Of a stretch of DNA of 5,786 bases, positions 5,320-5,786 are shown one piece after another (position 1 is the first letter of the stretch; each line of letters opens with the position of its first letter). Below the pieces are notes generated by a model that worked only from the letters and a program-made list of their open reading frames with translations, made no database searches and was not told where the DNA came from. Source of the stretch: an uncultured Chthoniobacterales bacterium (lineage in GTDB: Bacteria > Verrucomicrobiota > Verrucomicrobiae > Chthoniobacterales > UBA10450); contig CATPCN010000038.1 in assembly GCA_955652855.1 (NCBI GenBank), positions 1 to 5,786 on the forward strand. The letters run 5' to 3'. The position numbers were made by a program, and so were the translations under genes.

Positions 5320-5786
5320 ATGGCCGCCGCGAACGATCTCCGCAAAGGACAAGCGATAAAATATAATGGCAACACCGCCATTGTTCTCGAAGTGCATCAT
5401 CGCACGCCCGGCAATTTACGCGCCTTTGTCCAGGCGATCATTCGTTACATCTACACCGGCAAGAGCGCCGATGTCCGTTTCGGTTCCACCGATAAAGTCG
5501 AGCTTGTCGATATCGAAAGAAAACAAGTCGAGTTCAGTTACAAAGACAACAATGGCTACCACTTCATAGATCCGGAGACGTACGACACTGTCGATCTTCA
5601 GGAAAATTTGCTCGGCGATGCCAAAGATTATCTTGTCGAAAATCTTTCCGTGCAGGTCCTCTACGCTGAAGGCAAAGCAGTCCAGGTGGAATTGCCCGCG
5701 TCGGTCAATTTGAAAATTGTCGAATCTGCGGAAGGATTGCGCGGCGACACTGCGAGTAACGTGACCAAGCCGGCGAAGCTCGAGAC
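5320..5786 (+). CDS. efp: Translation elongation factor P (3' truncated by window edge)
   Basis: The open frame from ATG at 5320 gives 155 residues with no stop before the window ends; about 30 residues are missing. EF-P binds between the ribosomal P and E sites and relieves stalling at consecutive prolines. Domain I (1-65) starts with NDLRKGQAIKYNGNTAIVLEV and has the tip loop TPGNLRAF (29-36). Domain II (about 66-130) includes YHFIDPETYDTVDL and VELPASVNLKIVE. Domain III starts with EGLRGDTASNVTKPAKLE (138-155), a typical EF-P signature. At the loop position of E. coli Lys34 this protein has Asn32. It is neither the lysine modified by EpmA nor the arginine modified by EarP. The YeiP/EfpL paralogue is less likely because the loop lacks its extra residue and GDTA is the EF-P form. 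There is no Shine-Dalgarno; a heptamer repeat lies just upstream. It may be transcribed with kdsD. Confidence 0.95.
   Translation, partial: MAAANDLRKGQAIKYNGNTAIVLEVHHRTPGNLRAFVQAIIRYIYTGKSADVRFGSTDKVELVDIERKQVEFSYKDNNGYHFIDPETYDTVDLQENLLGDAKDYLVENLSVQVLYAEGKAVQVELPASVNLKIVESAEGLRGDTASNVTKPAKLE

Noticed and set aside
5104..5400. 98-residue minus-strand frame reading through the heptamer repeat
   Set aside because: It consists of antisense kdsD, repeat-encoded Lys/Ser residues and antisense efp; no sign of a real protein.
1..5786. Search for tRNA or rRNA genes, CRISPR arrays, insertion sequences, phage or defence genes
   Set aside because: No cloverleaf sequences, spaced repeats, terminal inverted repeats, transposase or defence motifs were seen; the frames are filled by envelope and translation genes.

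Overview
The window looks like ordinary chromosomal DNA of a GC-rich, diderm (Gram-negative type) bacterium. It carries a class A penicillin-binding protein, a Kdo-pathway arabinose-5-phosphate isomerase and two glycosyltransferases, so the theme is cell-envelope building, followed by translation factor EF-P. The EF-P loop (PGNLRAF), the SD-poor gene starts and the short AAAGTCT-type tandem repeat ahead of efp remind me of Verrucomicrobiota or another PVC-group lineage. That assignment is from memory of such sequences and is only moderately supported. No mobile elements, phage genes, CRISPR arrays or RNA genes were seen.

Layout. Positions 2-1711 (+) hold the C-terminal part of a PBP1a-like protein with its transpeptidase domain; the glycosyltransferase domain lies before the window. 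Three bases after its stop, a GT-B type glycosyltransferase (1715-2725, +) begins, almost certainly in the same operon. It ends tail-to-tail with a second, GT4-family glycosyltransferase (2722-3906, -), and the two stop codons share bases. Upstream of that one on the minus strand is a small secreted protein of unknown function (3903-4205, -). Its stop overlaps the TTG start of the GT4 gene, so these two form a coupled pair. A 72-base divergent promoter region (4206-4277) separates this pair from kdsD (4278-5249, +). After a 70-base gap with a heptamer repeat, efp starts at 5320 and runs off the right edge.

How they fit together. PBP1a polymerises and crosslinks peptidoglycan. KdsD supplies arabinose 5-phosphate for Kdo of lipopolysaccharide. 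The glycosyltransferases probably build an envelope or extracellular polysaccharide, with substrates unknown. EF-P rescues ribosomes stalled at polyproline.

I found no convincing new multi-gene system. The most interesting points are residue-level: Thr in place of the catalytic Ser in the PBP SxxK motif, and Asn at the usual modification site of EF-P. Also notable are the overlapping divergent promoters with a perfect TATAAT, and the small secreted protein coupled to a glycosyltransferase.
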